From a virus: a stretch of DNA of 42,414 bases. The notes below the pieces were generated by a model. It had not been told where the DNA came from and did no database searches. It saw nothing but the letters and a program-made list of their open reading frames with translations. The position numbers were made by a program, and so were the translations under genes. How positions within the stretch are numbered: position 1 is the first letter of the stretch; every line of letters begins with the position of its first letter. Positions 28,457 to 37,379 of this stretch are shown here, piece after piece. The stretch covers positions 1-42,414 of IMG/VR virus record IMGVR_UViG_3300044613_002069; one strand, written 5' to 3'.

Positions 28457-29529
28457 TAGGAGAGACGGAGCAGGAGGGTTTGGGTGAGGTTGATGTTCAG
28501 TTGCGTGCGCACGCGCCAGATCAAGACCTTCGGGGTGGCATTCGGCGACCGCGGCGTTCCATCTTCGTTCAGCGCGATGGGTTGGGCTGACGGCTGCTGG
28601 TTGATAGTTTTCTCGCTGCCGGCAATCCGCACCATCGCCCGAACCTTGTCTCCGACCGCGACTCCGTCCTGAAGGGCGAGCGGTTGAACGATTGGGCCGT
28701 ATTCGCCGTCTCGCTTGAGCGGCATGGCGTAGTTGTCGCTAGTCGTTTGAACGAGGTTCGGCGTGAACGCCTTGCAGTTGAACCCAGTCACTGGAAGAGC
28801 CATATCCCAGCCGTACTTTCCTGCATACCCAGGAGCCTCCACCTCATTTGCTTTGTAGGCAAACTCGTAGGAGTTCATAAAGCCGCTGAAGACAGCGTTG
28901 CCGAATGTTTCAACGTGCGGCTGGGCCTCGACGCCACGAAACAGGACGGTGCTCGGATCGCAGGTCATGTAGGAGCCGAGATTCATCGTCTCTAGGTTGA
29001 CGTACCCTGCGTACCGCTGAAAAACAGTTCCCGGAAACGAATTGAATTGCGTCACTCGAATGGTCGTAATCGGCTCCATCCTGGTGACGCCGTCAACAAG
29101 ATCGCCCACTGGGTTGTGCGCGGGCTCCCAGTTTCCATTGCGAACCCATAGGTATGCTGCGGCCTCATAGAGACTCGTGCTCGTCGAAAAGTTCGCCGGT
29201 CGTAACTCCGGCATGACGAGCATCGGGTCGGGCATCCCCGTGCCGCCCTCGCCGTCGACCATGCCGGAGGTGCGGTACTGGCACGTCACGATCCGCACTA
29301 GCCGGCTCTCGCCGTCGGCCCGGCCCTCGACGCTCACGCAGGGGATTTGATTCGTGGCGCTATACGGGTCGCCGATCTGGACGTTGACGGCCGACATAAT
29401 GTCGACCGCCTCGTTCGGCGTGCTCAGGATGATCTTGAACACGCGGGTCGCGGTGTCGGCCAGTTGCCCGCCGTCAGCCGAACGGCTGAACTGGTTGCCC
29501 TGCGCGAGTTCGCTGACCAACTTGGGCAT
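28456..29529 (-). CDS. Tail-region virion protein, unknown
   Basis: 357 residues, mixed alpha/beta: FKIILSTPNEAVDIMSAVNVQIGDPYSA, SRLVRIVTCQYRTSG, TRMEPITTIRVTQFNSFPG, YAGYVNLETMNLGSYMTCD and a C-terminal TPKVLIWRVRTQLNINLTQTLLLRLS. It lies between the 122-residue protein and the repeat protein, after the tape measure, where distal-tail or hub proteins sit. No clear Dit/Tal motif is seen, so the exact role is open. Confidence 0.75.
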   Translation of the reverse strand: MPKLVSELAQGNQFSRSADGGQLADTATRVFKIILSTPNEAVDIMSAVNVQIGDPYSATNQIPCVSVEGRADGESRLVRIVTCQYRTSGMVDGEGGTGMPDPMLVMPELRPANFSTSTSLYEAAAYLWVRNGNWEPAHNPVGDLVDGVTRMEPITTIRVTQFNSFPGTVFQRYAGYVNLETMNLGSYMTCDPSTVLFRGVEAQPHVETFGNAVFSGFMNSYEFAYKANEVEAPGYAGKYGWDMALPVTGFNCKAFTPNLVQTTSDNYAMPLKRDGEYGPIVQPLALQDGVAVGDKVRAMVRIAGSEKTINQQPSAQPIALNEDGTPRSPNATPKVLIWRVRTQLNINLTQTLLLRLS

Positions 29530-29532
29530 CTA

Positions 29533-29901
29533 TCAGCCCTCCGTAATGTCGACGCGAAGGCGGGTGCCGGCCGCGCCGATCGCCTGGTAGTTCGTGCCGC
29601 TGCCCAACCGAAAGAGCGCCGGCTCGCCGGCCCGCAGGGTGCAGAAGCCGAGGAACGACCCGCCGGCGTCGATGCCGATTGCCGCCGTCGAGGCGGTCGC
29701 CGTCGACAGGTTTCGCAGGAACGCCAGCCCGACGCTCGTCAGGTTCGCCGTCGAGATGTTGACGGGATTCGTCGAAAGGGCGAGCGTCACGCTGTTCATC
29801 CCAACCTGGCTCATGGTCGCCGTCACGTTGACGACGGAGACAGAGTTGTTGAGGAAGTCCTTGTCTAACTTCATTGAGACGTTGTAGGAGATGTCTGGCA
29901 T
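29533..29901 (-). CDS. Small tail protein after tape measure
   Basis: 122 residues, beta-rich (VSVVNVTATMSQVGMNSVTLALST, NLTSVGLAFLRNLSTATASTAAIG, FLGFCTLRAGEPALFRLGSG). ATG at 29901 with AAGGAAC upstream. The position just after the tape measure and the beta-sandwich build suit a distal tail component. Family not recognised. Confidence 0.75.
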   Translation of the reverse strand: MPDISYNVSMKLDKDFLNNSVSVVNVTATMSQVGMNSVTLALSTNPVNISTANLTSVGLAFLRNLSTATASTAAIGIDAGGSFLGFCTLRAGEPALFRLGSGTNYQAIGAAGTRLRVDITEG

Positions 29902-29912
29902 GGGTTTGTTCC

Positions 29913-32900
29913 TTAGTTGGCTACCGGGTTGTCTTTTCTTTCGATTGCTCTGAGGATTTCGTTTGTCTCGCGCTGGAGGGCGACCATATCAACGTCGCGG
30001 GCGGGATCGTCGCCCCGCAGGAGTCGATTGAGTTCCTGCTGGCCCTGAGTCGTCGTCACGTCGGAGGCGTTGAGGGCGGCACGCGACGGGCCTTGAAGGA
30101 CGGCGTTGCGGACGGAATCGGCCATGCCGGCGATCGTCGGAGCCAGCGCGCGGAACATATCCTCTTCGGCGCGGCCGATGGCCTCGTTCATTCGGCTGCG
30201 AATTGCCTGAATGTCGTCTGGCAGGCCAGTGCTCTCGTCGGCAGCGCGGGATGCGTACTCCCTGATTTCTGCGATCCGCTCATTCAGCTCTTCGGCGGCG
30301 CGCTCGCCTGGAGTCAGCGTTAGCTCCCTTCCTCGCTGCGCGGCGTCGCGCTGTTCCTTGATTCTCGCCGTGAGCCCCTGGGCCTCGGCGGAGGCTGCGT
30401 CTAGCCCGTCGGCGAAGTCAGCCAACTTTTTTGCCAGCGCCGACTGCTCGAAGATTCTTTCCAAACCGCGTGTCGCGTTGACGAATGCTTCCTGCGCTCT
30501 TTGCTGGTCTTGTGGCGCAGCGTTGACGTTTTCAATTGTGGCCCTGGCCCTGTCACGCTCGGCGATGAGACGGGCGGCATCGCCTCCGAATTGACCGGCG
30601 GCAGCCTGCCGCTCAAACTGCTGCTGGCTGTCTCTGGTGCGCCTCTCAAGTTCTTGCTGGCCCTGCTGCGCGCGCCGCAGCTCGGCATCTGCGCGTCGTC
30701 GGTCTTCCTGCGTCTCTCGAAAAACCCGGCGCTGGTCGGCCGCAACGCGAAGGCGATTTCCTTGCGGGACGAACTGGAGGCCGCCGTTGTTGAGTGCGTT
30801 GACCTCTCCGCTGGCTGCGTTTTGTGTCCTGCGGGCCTCTTCAGCCAGGCGCTCGACCTCTTGAAGGACCGTCTCGCCAAGTCGCCCAGAAACTCGTTCC
30901 AGCACGTTCGCGAACTGTTCAATGCTCAGTGTCGCAGCCTCAAGGGCAGACGACTGATTCTGGAGTTCGACCTTTTGCCGCTCCAATTCCTGCGCACGCT
31001 CGCGAGATGGCGAGGAGTTAAGTTCTGTGAGGAGTTTTTCAAGCTGCCCGCCGATGCGGTTTCTCTCGGACTCAATGAGGAACGAGTCGAATGAGCCGCG
31101 AGTTCTTGCGAGCACATCTTCCACGGCGGCGAGTGACTTTGAAACGCCCCCTGCGCCCTCAAAAATCGAGACTACGAGATCGTCTAAAGCCTTCTGTGCG
31201 CCGGCGGCATCCAATTGCGCGAGGACTTTGTTCAGTTCAACGAGTGCCTGCGATGCCAAGTCAGACGCAGCAAAACCAAAAGTGTCGCCGCCCGCAGCGA
31301 TAGGCGTCAGCCGTCTGATTTCGGCGTCAATCGCGGCGCGCTGCTGCTCGTTGCTTCCTGACGCCGCCCTGCGGGCAGTGTCCGAAGCCTGCCGGCGAAT
31401 CCTCTCTGCTTCAATCTCGCGACGCGCCGCCGACCCCGCGTCGACGGCGGCCGGCAACTGGGCGATACCGACATTTCGTATGGCACGGCCAACCGCCCGC
31501 TCGACGTCCAGGCCAGTGGCCCTGTCGGTCGTCGCGGCCCTCGCGGCAATCCGCTCTCTTAGCTGCGCATCTTCGATTTGTCGCTGAATGGCGACTCGAC
31601 GGCCAGGGTTCTGCTCGGCCTCGAGCCTCCTCTGAAGTACGTTTTGGTTTGCCCGCTCCCTCTGAACGTCTGGGCTTGCGTCAGCAACACGGCCTTCGCG
31701 AATCTCTTTTTGCTTCTTCGCGATCTCGTCAAGCGCCTTGCGGAACTCGTTGGCCGCAGCCGCAGCTGGAGAGAAGGCGTCTCGAGTCAGCGAGTCGCCG
31801 AGCGTGCGGAACGCTTGGGCAAGTTCCTCGACGAGGCTCTTCTGACGAGAGAGGGCGTCGTTCAGCGCTTTCGTCTGGTCTTCGGCGGTGCGGCCGCTGT
31901 TGATCCACTTGGTGATTGCGACCGCGGCCTGCCCCGCGATAACGGCAGCTAGGCCGATGAAAAGCCCCTGCGTCCCGCCTAGGATGAACGCCAACTGCGT
32001 GACGTTGTTGCTGATCGCACGAAGTTTGAACTCCAACCCGCCGGTAGATGAGAAGAAGTCGTCTATGGCGAACGCCGCCTGATTCAGAGCGAGCGAAAAC
32101 TTGTCGACGCCGCCGCGGCCAATGTCGCCGGCTCGCTTGAGTGCTGCCCCGATCTGTGCAGCACTCATGCCAGCCTGCTTCGCGGCGGCAATGAACTCCT
32201 TCTTGATCGCCTCTAGCCTTTCCTGAACGGCTGGGTTGTTTTCGCCATTCTCTGCAAGCGCGGCCTGGACGGCGTCTCGGTAGGCCGTCATCGCCGCCAG
32301 CGCAGGCCCTCGCATCTCCTGCGACAGGCTGGCGACCGCGTTTTCCATCACCGTTAACTCAGCATAGAATGCCGAGATTGCCCTGGTCTGCAAAACTTGA
32401 TCGAAGTCTGCGAACCGCCTCTTGAAGTCGTCCAGCAGCTTCGTGCGGGAGTTCATCCCATCAAGTGATGCGTTGGCCGTTCCGATGGACGCCGCCATTC
32501 TGTCGTTCGCAGACGCCAGCGTCTCAACTCCGGCCCTGCCTGCTCTGGCTGACTTTGCGATGTTGTCCAGAGCCTTTGCCTCGGCATCCAGGCTCGCCTT
32601 CACGTCATCTGGGAGTGCCTGAAACTGCTGGTCAAGGTTTCGCGTGCGTTCCAGCTCTGACTCTCTGGTTCGTGGGCGACGGCCGAAAAGTTGCTCTGGA
32701 GCCTGCTGTGGGCCGAGGTCGATGCCTGCACCAAAGTTGTCTTGCTGCTCGCGGAGCGCCTCGCGGCGCCGGATGTCGGCGGCAAGCACCCTGTTTGCGG
32801 CGGCGGCCTGACGCTCCGTCTGCTCGGCGGCCCGCTCACGGAACGCGGCCTCCTCTTGGGCAAGCCTCGCGGCCTGGATTTTGTCAGAGATGTCGGTGCG

Positions 32901-34094
32901 GGCGTCTACAACGATTCGCTGCAATTCCTTCTCTGCGGCGATCAGCCTGCGGTACTCTGCCGTCTGCCGCTCCAAGGCTGCCGTGCGTGTATCAATCTGG
33001 GCCTGAATGACAGACGCAGTACCCCGCTCGCCTTGTTCGTTCGCGCTCTCCCGCAGGGCGATCAGCCCTACGAGTGCATCCGACTCTCGCTTGATCGCAA
33101 CCTGCGAAGCCTCGAACGCTCGCGGATTGAGGGCGACATTGCCCGTGGCCTCGCCAGAAACGGCCCTGGCCGCAGTCAAGGCAGCCTGCGCTCGCGGCTG
33201 CTGGAACTCCAGCTCTCGGCCCGTGCGGATCGTCGACACCGTGGCGGCGGCTTCGGATAGCCTGCTGATCGCCTCGGCCGTGCGAAGCACCTGGGACTCA
33301 AGAGCCTTGAATCGCTCCTGGCCGATGCGAACTCCGGCCTCAATGTCCGACTGAAGGTTCTGCGTTGCGTCTTGTGCGCGATTCAGGGCCGGGATAAACG
33401 CCGTCTGAACCTCTGTGGACAACTTTCCGAACTGGGCGACCGCAGCGGCCAGCGGCTCGGCGACCTGCTTGGCTGCGGATGCCAGTTGCTGCTGCTTGAT
33501 GACGGCGGCTTCAAGGTCTTGCTCGCCGAGAACACGGATGACAGCGTCGATCTGCCGCTTGTCGATCCGCTCAAACTTCGCGATGATGCGGTCAAGGTCT
33601 TCAGCCTTGACTCGCACCTGCGTGGCGATCGTTCGGCCGTCTTCGGTTTCAATGATGTTCCGCAGTTCGCGGAGCTTCTCGATGCCGCCGACATCGGTGA
33701 GGACGCGGATGTCCTTATTGGTGATGTCGCCGATGGCGTTGCGGAAGTCCGTGAGCGACTTCATCCCGCTCGCGTTGACGACCAGATTGACCTGGCTGTC
33801 CTTCAGCGTGGCGAGCCGGGCCTTCAGCTCGTCGATGTCCTTGATGGCACCCTGGAAGCCTTTGAACGAGAGCCTCATGCTCGAGGCGGCCCTGAGAGAA
33901 GCCTCGAACTTCTGGAGCGGCGTCAGGATCGCAGAGAACGCCCGATTGGCCTCCTGCGTTGTTCGAGTGATGTTGCTCTGGACGCTCTTGGCGAAGTTGC
34001 GAAGCTCGTTCGCCGACGCATTCAACTTATTGTTGAAGTCGGTCGTGTTCGCCGTTACCAGCGCCGAGATTTTGCCGAGGTAGGCTTTTGCCAT
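29913..34094 (-). CDS. Tape measure protein
   Basis: 1393 residues, the longest gene and in the expected place after the tail chaperones. The N-terminal 350 residues are helical (ANTTDFNNKLNASANELRNFAKSVQSNITR). The middle and end are almost all coiled coil, with Arg/Glu/Ala/Gln-rich heptads. One hydrophobic segment near residue 705 (AISNNVTQLAFILGGTQGLF, then IGLAAVIAGQAAVAITKWI) fits the membrane-passage region of such proteins. With about 1.5 Angstrom per residue the predicted tail is around 200 nm (inference). It sets tail length and is expelled into the host at infection. Confidence 0.93.
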   Translation of the reverse strand: MAKAYLGKISALVTANTTDFNNKLNASANELRNFAKSVQSNITRTTQEANRAFSAILTPLQKFEASLRAASSMRLSFKGFQGAIKDIDELKARLATLKDSQVNLVVNASGMKSLTDFRNAIGDITNKDIRVLTDVGGIEKLRELRNIIETEDGRTIATQVRVKAEDLDRIIAKFERIDKRQIDAVIRVLGEQDLEAAVIKQQQLASAAKQVAEPLAAAVAQFGKLSTEVQTAFIPALNRAQDATQNLQSDIEAGVRIGQERFKALESQVLRTAEAISRLSEAAATVSTIRTGRELEFQQPRAQAALTAARAVSGEATGNVALNPRAFEASQVAIKRESDALVGLIALRESANEQGERGTASVIQAQIDTRTAALERQTAEYRRLIAAEKELQRIVVDARTDISDKIQAARLAQEEAAFRERAAEQTERQAAAANRVLAADIRRREALREQQDNFGAGIDLGPQQAPEQLFGRRPRTRESELERTRNLDQQFQALPDDVKASLDAEAKALDNIAKSARAGRAGVETLASANDRMAASIGTANASLDGMNSRTKLLDDFKRRFADFDQVLQTRAISAFYAELTVMENAVASLSQEMRGPALAAMTAYRDAVQAALAENGENNPAVQERLEAIKKEFIAAAKQAGMSAAQIGAALKRAGDIGRGGVDKFSLALNQAAFAIDDFFSSTGGLEFKLRAISNNVTQLAFILGGTQGLFIGLAAVIAGQAAVAITKWINSGRTAEDQTKALNDALSRQKSLVEELAQAFRTLGDSLTRDAFSPAAAAANEFRKALDEIAKKQKEIREGRVADASPDVQRERANQNVLQRRLEAEQNPGRRVAIQRQIEDAQLRERIAARAATTDRATGLDVERAVGRAIRNVGIAQLPAAVDAGSAARREIEAERIRRQASDTARRAASGSNEQQRAAIDAEIRRLTPIAAGGDTFGFAASDLASQALVELNKVLAQLDAAGAQKALDDLVVSIFEGAGGVSKSLAAVEDVLARTRGSFDSFLIESERNRIGGQLEKLLTELNSSPSRERAQELERQKVELQNQSSALEAATLSIEQFANVLERVSGRLGETVLQEVERLAEEARRTQNAASGEVNALNNGGLQFVPQGNRLRVAADQRRVFRETQEDRRRADAELRRAQQGQQELERRTRDSQQQFERQAAAGQFGGDAARLIAERDRARATIENVNAAPQDQQRAQEAFVNATRGLERIFEQSALAKKLADFADGLDAASAEAQGLTARIKEQRDAAQRGRELTLTPGERAAEELNERIAEIREYASRAADESTGLPDDIQAIRSRMNEAIGRAEEDMFRALAPTIAGMADSVRNAVLQGPSRAALNASDVTTTQGQQELNRLLRGDDPARDVDMVALQRETNEILRAIERKDNPVAN

Positions 34095-34098
34095 CGTG

Positions 34099-34748
34099 TC
34101 ATCCCTGGCGCGGTGCGTTCAACTTCATCAGCTCGTTGATAATCTGCGCCTGCGACTGTTCTGGCTTGACGGCCGTCGGTATGAAGACCGCCTCGTCCGG
34201 TATGTCGTTCTTCTTGTAGTTCCCGCTGGCCGCCATGATGATGCGGCAGATTCTCGCGGTCTGTGCCCATGAGTCGGGGAGCGGGTGCCTCTGGTCGTAG
34301 GCGTACCACTCAGCGATCTCTTCCGAATCGACCTCCCGCAGCAACCGCTTGACCGACATTCCCAGCGAGAGTGCTAACTTGAGGTAGAACTTCCGCTCGG
34401 GTCTGTCGGCTAGTCTTTTCCCAGCGCCTCCACGGCCTCGTTCGTGAAGGCGTTCACCTTCCAGGCCGTGTCGAAGACGCGATTGATCACGACGCTCGAC
34501 TTCTTGCCGAGTTCCGCCGTGTCCTCGTCCTTGAAGATGCGCTCCCCAGCCTCGTCGCACAGGGCGAGCACGAGGAACCGCACGCGGAACGCCTTCATCT
34601 TCTGCTCGGCGTAGGACTCCTCGAAGGCGTCGCGGTCGGTGCCGCTGATCACCTTGATGTAGTAGGTGCCGCCCCATTCGGGGATTTCGACGGCCTCCAC
34701 CTTGATGTCGTTCGCCGCCAGAATCCGTTTGCGAAGATCAGTCGCCAT
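34099..34748 (-). CDS. Tail assembly chaperone gpGT, made by -1 frameshift
   Basis: Translation starts at 34748, shifts -1 at the slippery site 34416-34422 and goes on to the stop at 34099, giving about 216 residues: the gpG part (111 codons) plus a 105-residue T extension (RLADRPERKFYLKLALSLGM, WYAYDQRHPLPDSWAQTARI, CRIIMAASGNYKKNDIPD). In lambda-like phages gpG and gpGT coat the tape measure and recruit tail-tube protein, and the ratio is set by the frameshift. The T part has no start of its own that fits, which supports the frameshift reading. Confidence 0.85.
34410..34748 (-). CDS. Tail assembly chaperone gpG
   Basis: 112 residues: MATDLRKRILAANDIKVEAV, EIPEWGGTYYIKVISGTDRD, AFEESYAEQKMKAFRVRFLV, LALCDEAGERIFKDEDTAEL, then GKKSSVVINRVFDTAWKVNA and FTNEAVEALGKD. 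This is the typical phage tail-chaperone form (W....v.i..lt..e...........k......l.l.l.de.g..lF...d...l...s...l..i........n). It lies directly between the tail-tube-like genes and the tape measure. It ends two codons after the slippery GGGAAAA. Confidence 0.9.
   Translation of the reverse strand: MATDLRKRILAANDIKVEAVEIPEWGGTYYIKVISGTDRDAFEESYAEQKMKAFRVRFLVLALCDEAGERIFKDEDTAELGKKSSVVINRVFDTAWKVNAFTNEAVEALGKD
34416..34422 (-). promoter_or_regulatory. Slippery heptamer GGGAAAA for -1 frameshift
   Basis: In the gpG frame the codons read ..G GGA AAA, the exact X XXY YYZ layout for tandem tRNA slippage; lambda uses GGGAAAG at the same place. After the shift the codons AGA CTA GCC GAC continue the T frame. 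The gpG stop TAG comes 2 codons after the site. Confidence 0.9.
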
Positions 34749-34749
34749 G

Positions 34750-35115
34750 CTAACTCCCTTGATAATCAGTCACTTGAAACCGAAGCGACCCGCGGACGAC
34801 CTCGCCGACGCGAGCCTCCGTAGACGCCGAAACCAAAATTGCCCTCCTGGCAACCGAATACGAAGTCGACGAGAAGGACAGTTGCCCCACCGTTCCGACG
34901 ATTGTTTGCGTGTCGAGCGTCCCGTGGTGCAGGTAGTCGACGTTGATCGTCCCGCCAGACCAGTCGCCCGTCGGAACCATGACCAAGAAACCCTTGGCCG
35001 TCGAGGCGTCGGTCATGTTCGTGACCTCGGCTGTCGGCGTCTCCACCGAGATGCCGGTCACATACCCCCAACTGCCGTTGAAGGTGAACGTCGCACTCTG
35101 CGGGATGCCTGGCAT
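34750..35115 (-). CDS. Tail-tube-like protein, copy 3
   Basis: 121 residues starting MPGIPQSATFTFNGSWGYVT, with an ending SSTSYSVARRAILVSASTEARVGEVVRGSLRFQVTD. The final strand-helix-strand pattern (A.l.sas..a.vGdivrGs..F.v) is shared with copies 1 and 2 upstream. Copies differ most in the middle. Just before the gpG chaperone, the usual place of the major tail protein. One of the three is likely the tube; the others may be decoration or alternate tube subunits. Confidence 0.75.
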   Translation of the reverse strand: MPGIPQSATFTFNGSWGYVTGISVETPTAEVTNMTDASTAKGFLVMVPTGDWSGGTINVDYLHHGTLDTQTIVGTVGQLSFSSTSYSVARRAILVSASTEARVGEVVRGSLRFQVTDYQGS

Positions 35116-35123
35116 GGCTACAC

Positions 35124-35474
35124 CTAGAGGCGAAACGACGCACTGCCGCGAACGATGTCCCCGAGGCTGGCCGTGACCTGCGACGAGACGCAGGTAGCGG
35201 CGGTGCTTGAGAACGCGACTCTGCCGGAGACGGACAGAGTCCCAACGGCGCCGACCGCAGGGATCGTTTGCCCGATGAACTCGACGTCCACCGTCGGCAG
35301 CGAGTCGACCGACTTATGCAGGTAGTAAAACGGCTCGGTGTCGTTCGGCCCCAGGCCCATGTGCGGAGCCGACACCCGCTGACGCTCGGCGCCACCGTTG
35401 ACGGTGACGCTGGTGATCGTGTACGCCGACGCGGCAAACGTGAACGACGTGCCTTGTGAGCTGACCCCAGCCAT
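35124..35474 (-). CDS. Tail-tube-like protein, copy 2
   Basis: 116 residues starting MAGVSSQGTSFTFAASAYTI, nearly the same first eight residues as copy 1 (MAGVSAQG). The end VAFSSTAATCVSSQVTASLGDIVRGSASFRL aligns with the other two. Beta-rich throughout. Tandem duplication followed by divergence is the simplest reading. Confidence 0.75.
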   Translation of the reverse strand: MAGVSSQGTSFTFAASAYTITSVTVNGGAERQRVSAPHMGLGPNDTEPFYYLHKSVDSLPTVDVEFIGQTIPAVGAVGTLSVSGRVAFSSTAATCVSSQVTASLGDIVRGSASFRL

Positions 35475-35480
35475 GTCGCC

Positions 35481-35822
35481 TTACGCGACGCGGAAGGTCG
35501 CGCTCCCGCTGATGAGGGCACCCACCGAACCGCCGATCGAGGCAGACGACAGCGTCGCGTTGCCGCTGAACGACATCGGGCCGGAGATCGACAGGGCGCC
35601 TGACGTGCCGGCAGCGAGCACCGTGGTCGAGATGTAATCGATCGTGACTTCACGCTCAGTGGCGAAGCCGCCGACGAACTCACGACGCTGGTTCGGGCCG
35701 ATGCCAAGGTGCGAGCCGTCGATGAGGTCTTGGGAGTCGGAAACCTGGACACTGGTGACCGTGATGGGGGTGCTGGTGTTCGGGAACGTGAACGTCAGTC
35801 CCTGTGCTGAAACGCCTGCCAT
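35481..35822 (-). CDS. Tail-tube-like protein, copy 1
   Basis: 113 residues starting MAGVSAQGLTFTFPNTSTPI, middle HLGIGPNQRREFVGGFATEREVTIDYISTTVLAAG (compare HMGLGPNDTEPFYYLHKSVDSLPTVDVEFIGQTIPAVG in copy 2), end MSFSGNATLSSASIGGSVGALISGSATFRVA. ATG at 35822 with AAGGAGG about 12 bases upstream, so copy 1 heads the group. Confidence 0.75.
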   Translation of the reverse strand: MAGVSAQGLTFTFPNTSTPITVTSVQVSDSQDLIDGSHLGIGPNQRREFVGGFATEREVTIDYISTTVLAAGTSGALSISGPMSFSGNATLSSASIGGSVGALISGSATFRVA

Positions 35823-35861
35823 TTGTTTGCGCCTCCTTGCGCCGTAATCTTGCCGTGTAGG

Positions 35862-36290
35862 TTACGCGGTGGCTTCGTTCCACCGAATCTGAAACAACTG
35901 CCGGACTTCGTAGGCCGGAGGCAGTTGCGCCCCAGCGACCGTCGGATCGAGGAAGTCGTCCGTTTCGGACATCAGCCTCATATCTTGTATTGTAGCCCCG
36001 GCCAGCGTGCCGGTGTGTCCATCCAGAGCAAGGCGAACCTCGTCGGCCAACTCGCGGACGGCGTCATACGAAAGCGCCCACGAGGCGATCTGGAGGTTCA
36101 CCATCGGGACGAACAGGGGGCCGCCGAGGGCGACATCCCGCATGATGTTCGACCGCTTGTAAACGATGAACGGCAGGCTCGCGCCGGTCTTCGGGACGGC
36201 GATCGGGTAGACCTGGAAGCCGACGATCCTCGCCACGCCGGGCGTCGAGACGAGCTTCTGGTAGACGTGTTTTTCTGGGGAGATGAGCAT
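35862..36290 (-). CDS. Tail terminator/completion protein, DUF3168-like
   Basis: 142 residues: VYQKLVSTPGVARIVGFQVYPIAVPKTGASLPFIVYKR, then VPMVNLQIASWALSYDAVRELADEVRLALDGHTG, then SETDDFLDPTVAGAQLPPAYEVRQLFQIRW. The form (l..L......l.......v.p...p....lP.ivy......v.i.iw...y..l..ia..v...L......f....) is that of gpU/DUF3168 tail-terminator proteins. Position after the HK97 gp10-like protein agrees. Confidence 0.85.
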   Translation of the reverse strand: MLISPEKHVYQKLVSTPGVARIVGFQVYPIAVPKTGASLPFIVYKRSNIMRDVALGGPLFVPMVNLQIASWALSYDAVRELADEVRLALDGHTGTLAGATIQDMRLMSETDDFLDPTVAGAQLPPAYEVRQLFQIRWNEATA

Positions 36291-36292
36291 GG

Positions 36293-37063
36293 CTAGAACT
36301 TGTTGATTTCGGCCTGGATGAGTTGGGCGAGCACGGCCTGCACCTGAGAGGCCGAGTTCACGATCGTTCGCTCCATCGGGTGGTAGGCCGGCATCGGGTC
36401 GATGCTCTCGCCGGGGCCGAGGGTGATCGGGTGCGTGTCACCGTCGGGGCCGGTGGCGAAGTCGTGCGAATAGCCCTTGCCCCGCTTGGCCTGCCGAGTC
36501 GGCTCGTTAATGCTGCCCATGAGGAAGTAATACCCGCGGCTGCGGCGGGCGAACTCCTCGTCATTCATGGCAGAAGTCGTTCGCCGCATCTTGCCGTTGA
36601 TCAACTGGTGGACGTTGACGTATGTGCGGCGGTTCTGCGTGCCTGGCTTTCTGCGGCCGGAGCCGAACTCGACCAGCCAGGCGTGATTCCCACTTTCGCG
36701 GCCCTCTTCGGAGCCGACGGGGCCGGTCTGACGGGGGCCGGTGATCGCGACGGCGACCTGGCCACCCTCGTACTCTTTTGTCTCCGTGATCGTGGACTTG
36801 GCGAGATTCCCCGTGGCGCCGCCGCTGCCGGGGGCCAGGGGCTTCGACACGAGGTCTTTGTAGCCCGTCAGGATCGGCCGCGACGCCTGCTTGACGCACT
36901 TCTTGAGCAAGCCCGGCGCTGCAAGCGCCCCCGCCACGCGCTCCAACTCCTTCGCCAGCTCGCGGACGCCAGCGGTGTCGATCCGCACGAAGCCTTCGGT
37001 CTGGCTCTTTGCGGTGCCAAGGCCGACGTCACGGGGCGTCGGATTGCTTGGATTGATCGCCAT
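36293..37063 (-). CDS. HK97 gp10-like neck/tail-component protein
   Basis: 256 residues. The gp10-type pattern is GVRELAKELERVAGALAAPGLLKKCVKQASRPIL (helix, residues about 32-65), GATGNLAKSTITETKEY, VAVAITGPRQ, HAWLVEFGSGRR (the conserved 'h..l.EfGt') and the end AYHPMERTIVNSASQVQAVLAQLIQAEI. An insert of about 70 residues (residues 150-220) makes it longer than the usual 120-150. It links head completion to tail attachment. Confidence 0.87.
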   Translation of the reverse strand: MAINPSNPTPRDVGLGTAKSQTEGFVRIDTAGVRELAKELERVAGALAAPGLLKKCVKQASRPILTGYKDLVSKPLAPGSGGATGNLAKSTITETKEYEGGQVAVAITGPRQTGPVGSEEGRESGNHAWLVEFGSGRRKPGTQNRRTYVNVHQLINGKMRRTTSAMNDEEFARRSRGYYFLMGSINEPTRQAKRGKGYSHDFATGPDGDTHPITLGPGESIDPMPAYHPMERTIVNSASQVQAVLAQLIQAEINKF

Positions 37064-37064
37064 G

Positions 37065-37379
37065 CTACTGCACCTCGTTGACGAGGAGTTCCAGGCGGGT
37101 GCGGTTGTCTCTGGGGCTGACGCTCACGATCTCGAGCGTCTTGCCTCTCCAGAGCAGGCGGTACTGCGGATTCACCGTCGCGCGGTATCGCATGATCACC
37201 TTGTGGGACGCGATGACGTTGGCCTGCTGGGCCTGGAGCACGTCGCGACTCGTCAGGCCGTCGACGCTGGCCCAGACCGTGGCTTCGGTGGCCCATGACA
37301 GCGTGGCTTCGCCCGTCGGGCTACGCAGTTCCTGCGGAGCCTGGAGGGCGACTCGCTCACGCATCATGCCGATGTTCAC
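37065..37379 (-). CDS. Head closure protein (SPP1 gp16/HK97-type)
   Basis: 104 residues from GTG at 37379, overlapping the upstream stop as GTGA. The form MRERVALQAPQELRSPTGEATLSWATEATVWASVDGL, SRDVLQAQQANVIASHKVIMRYRATVNPQYRLLWRGKTLEIVSV matches the phage head-tail joining (stopper) family. It plugs the portal channel after packaging. Confidence 0.9.
   Translation of the reverse strand: MNIGMMRERVALQAPQELRSPTGEATLSWATEATVWASVDGLTSRDVLQAQQANVIASHKVIMRYRATVNPQYRLLWRGKTLEIVSVSPRDNRTRLELLVNEVQ

Noticed and set aside
33372-34139. 255-codon plus-strand ORF and its neighbours opposite the tape measure gene
   Set aside because: Shadow of the tape-measure coiled coil; no start signal.
35992-36000. 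GGCTACAAT promoter-like site
   Set aside because: It lies inside the tail-terminator coding frame (GATIQDM), 170 bases from the next start, and no -35 fits, so it is kept only as part of the motif pattern and not as a promoter call.
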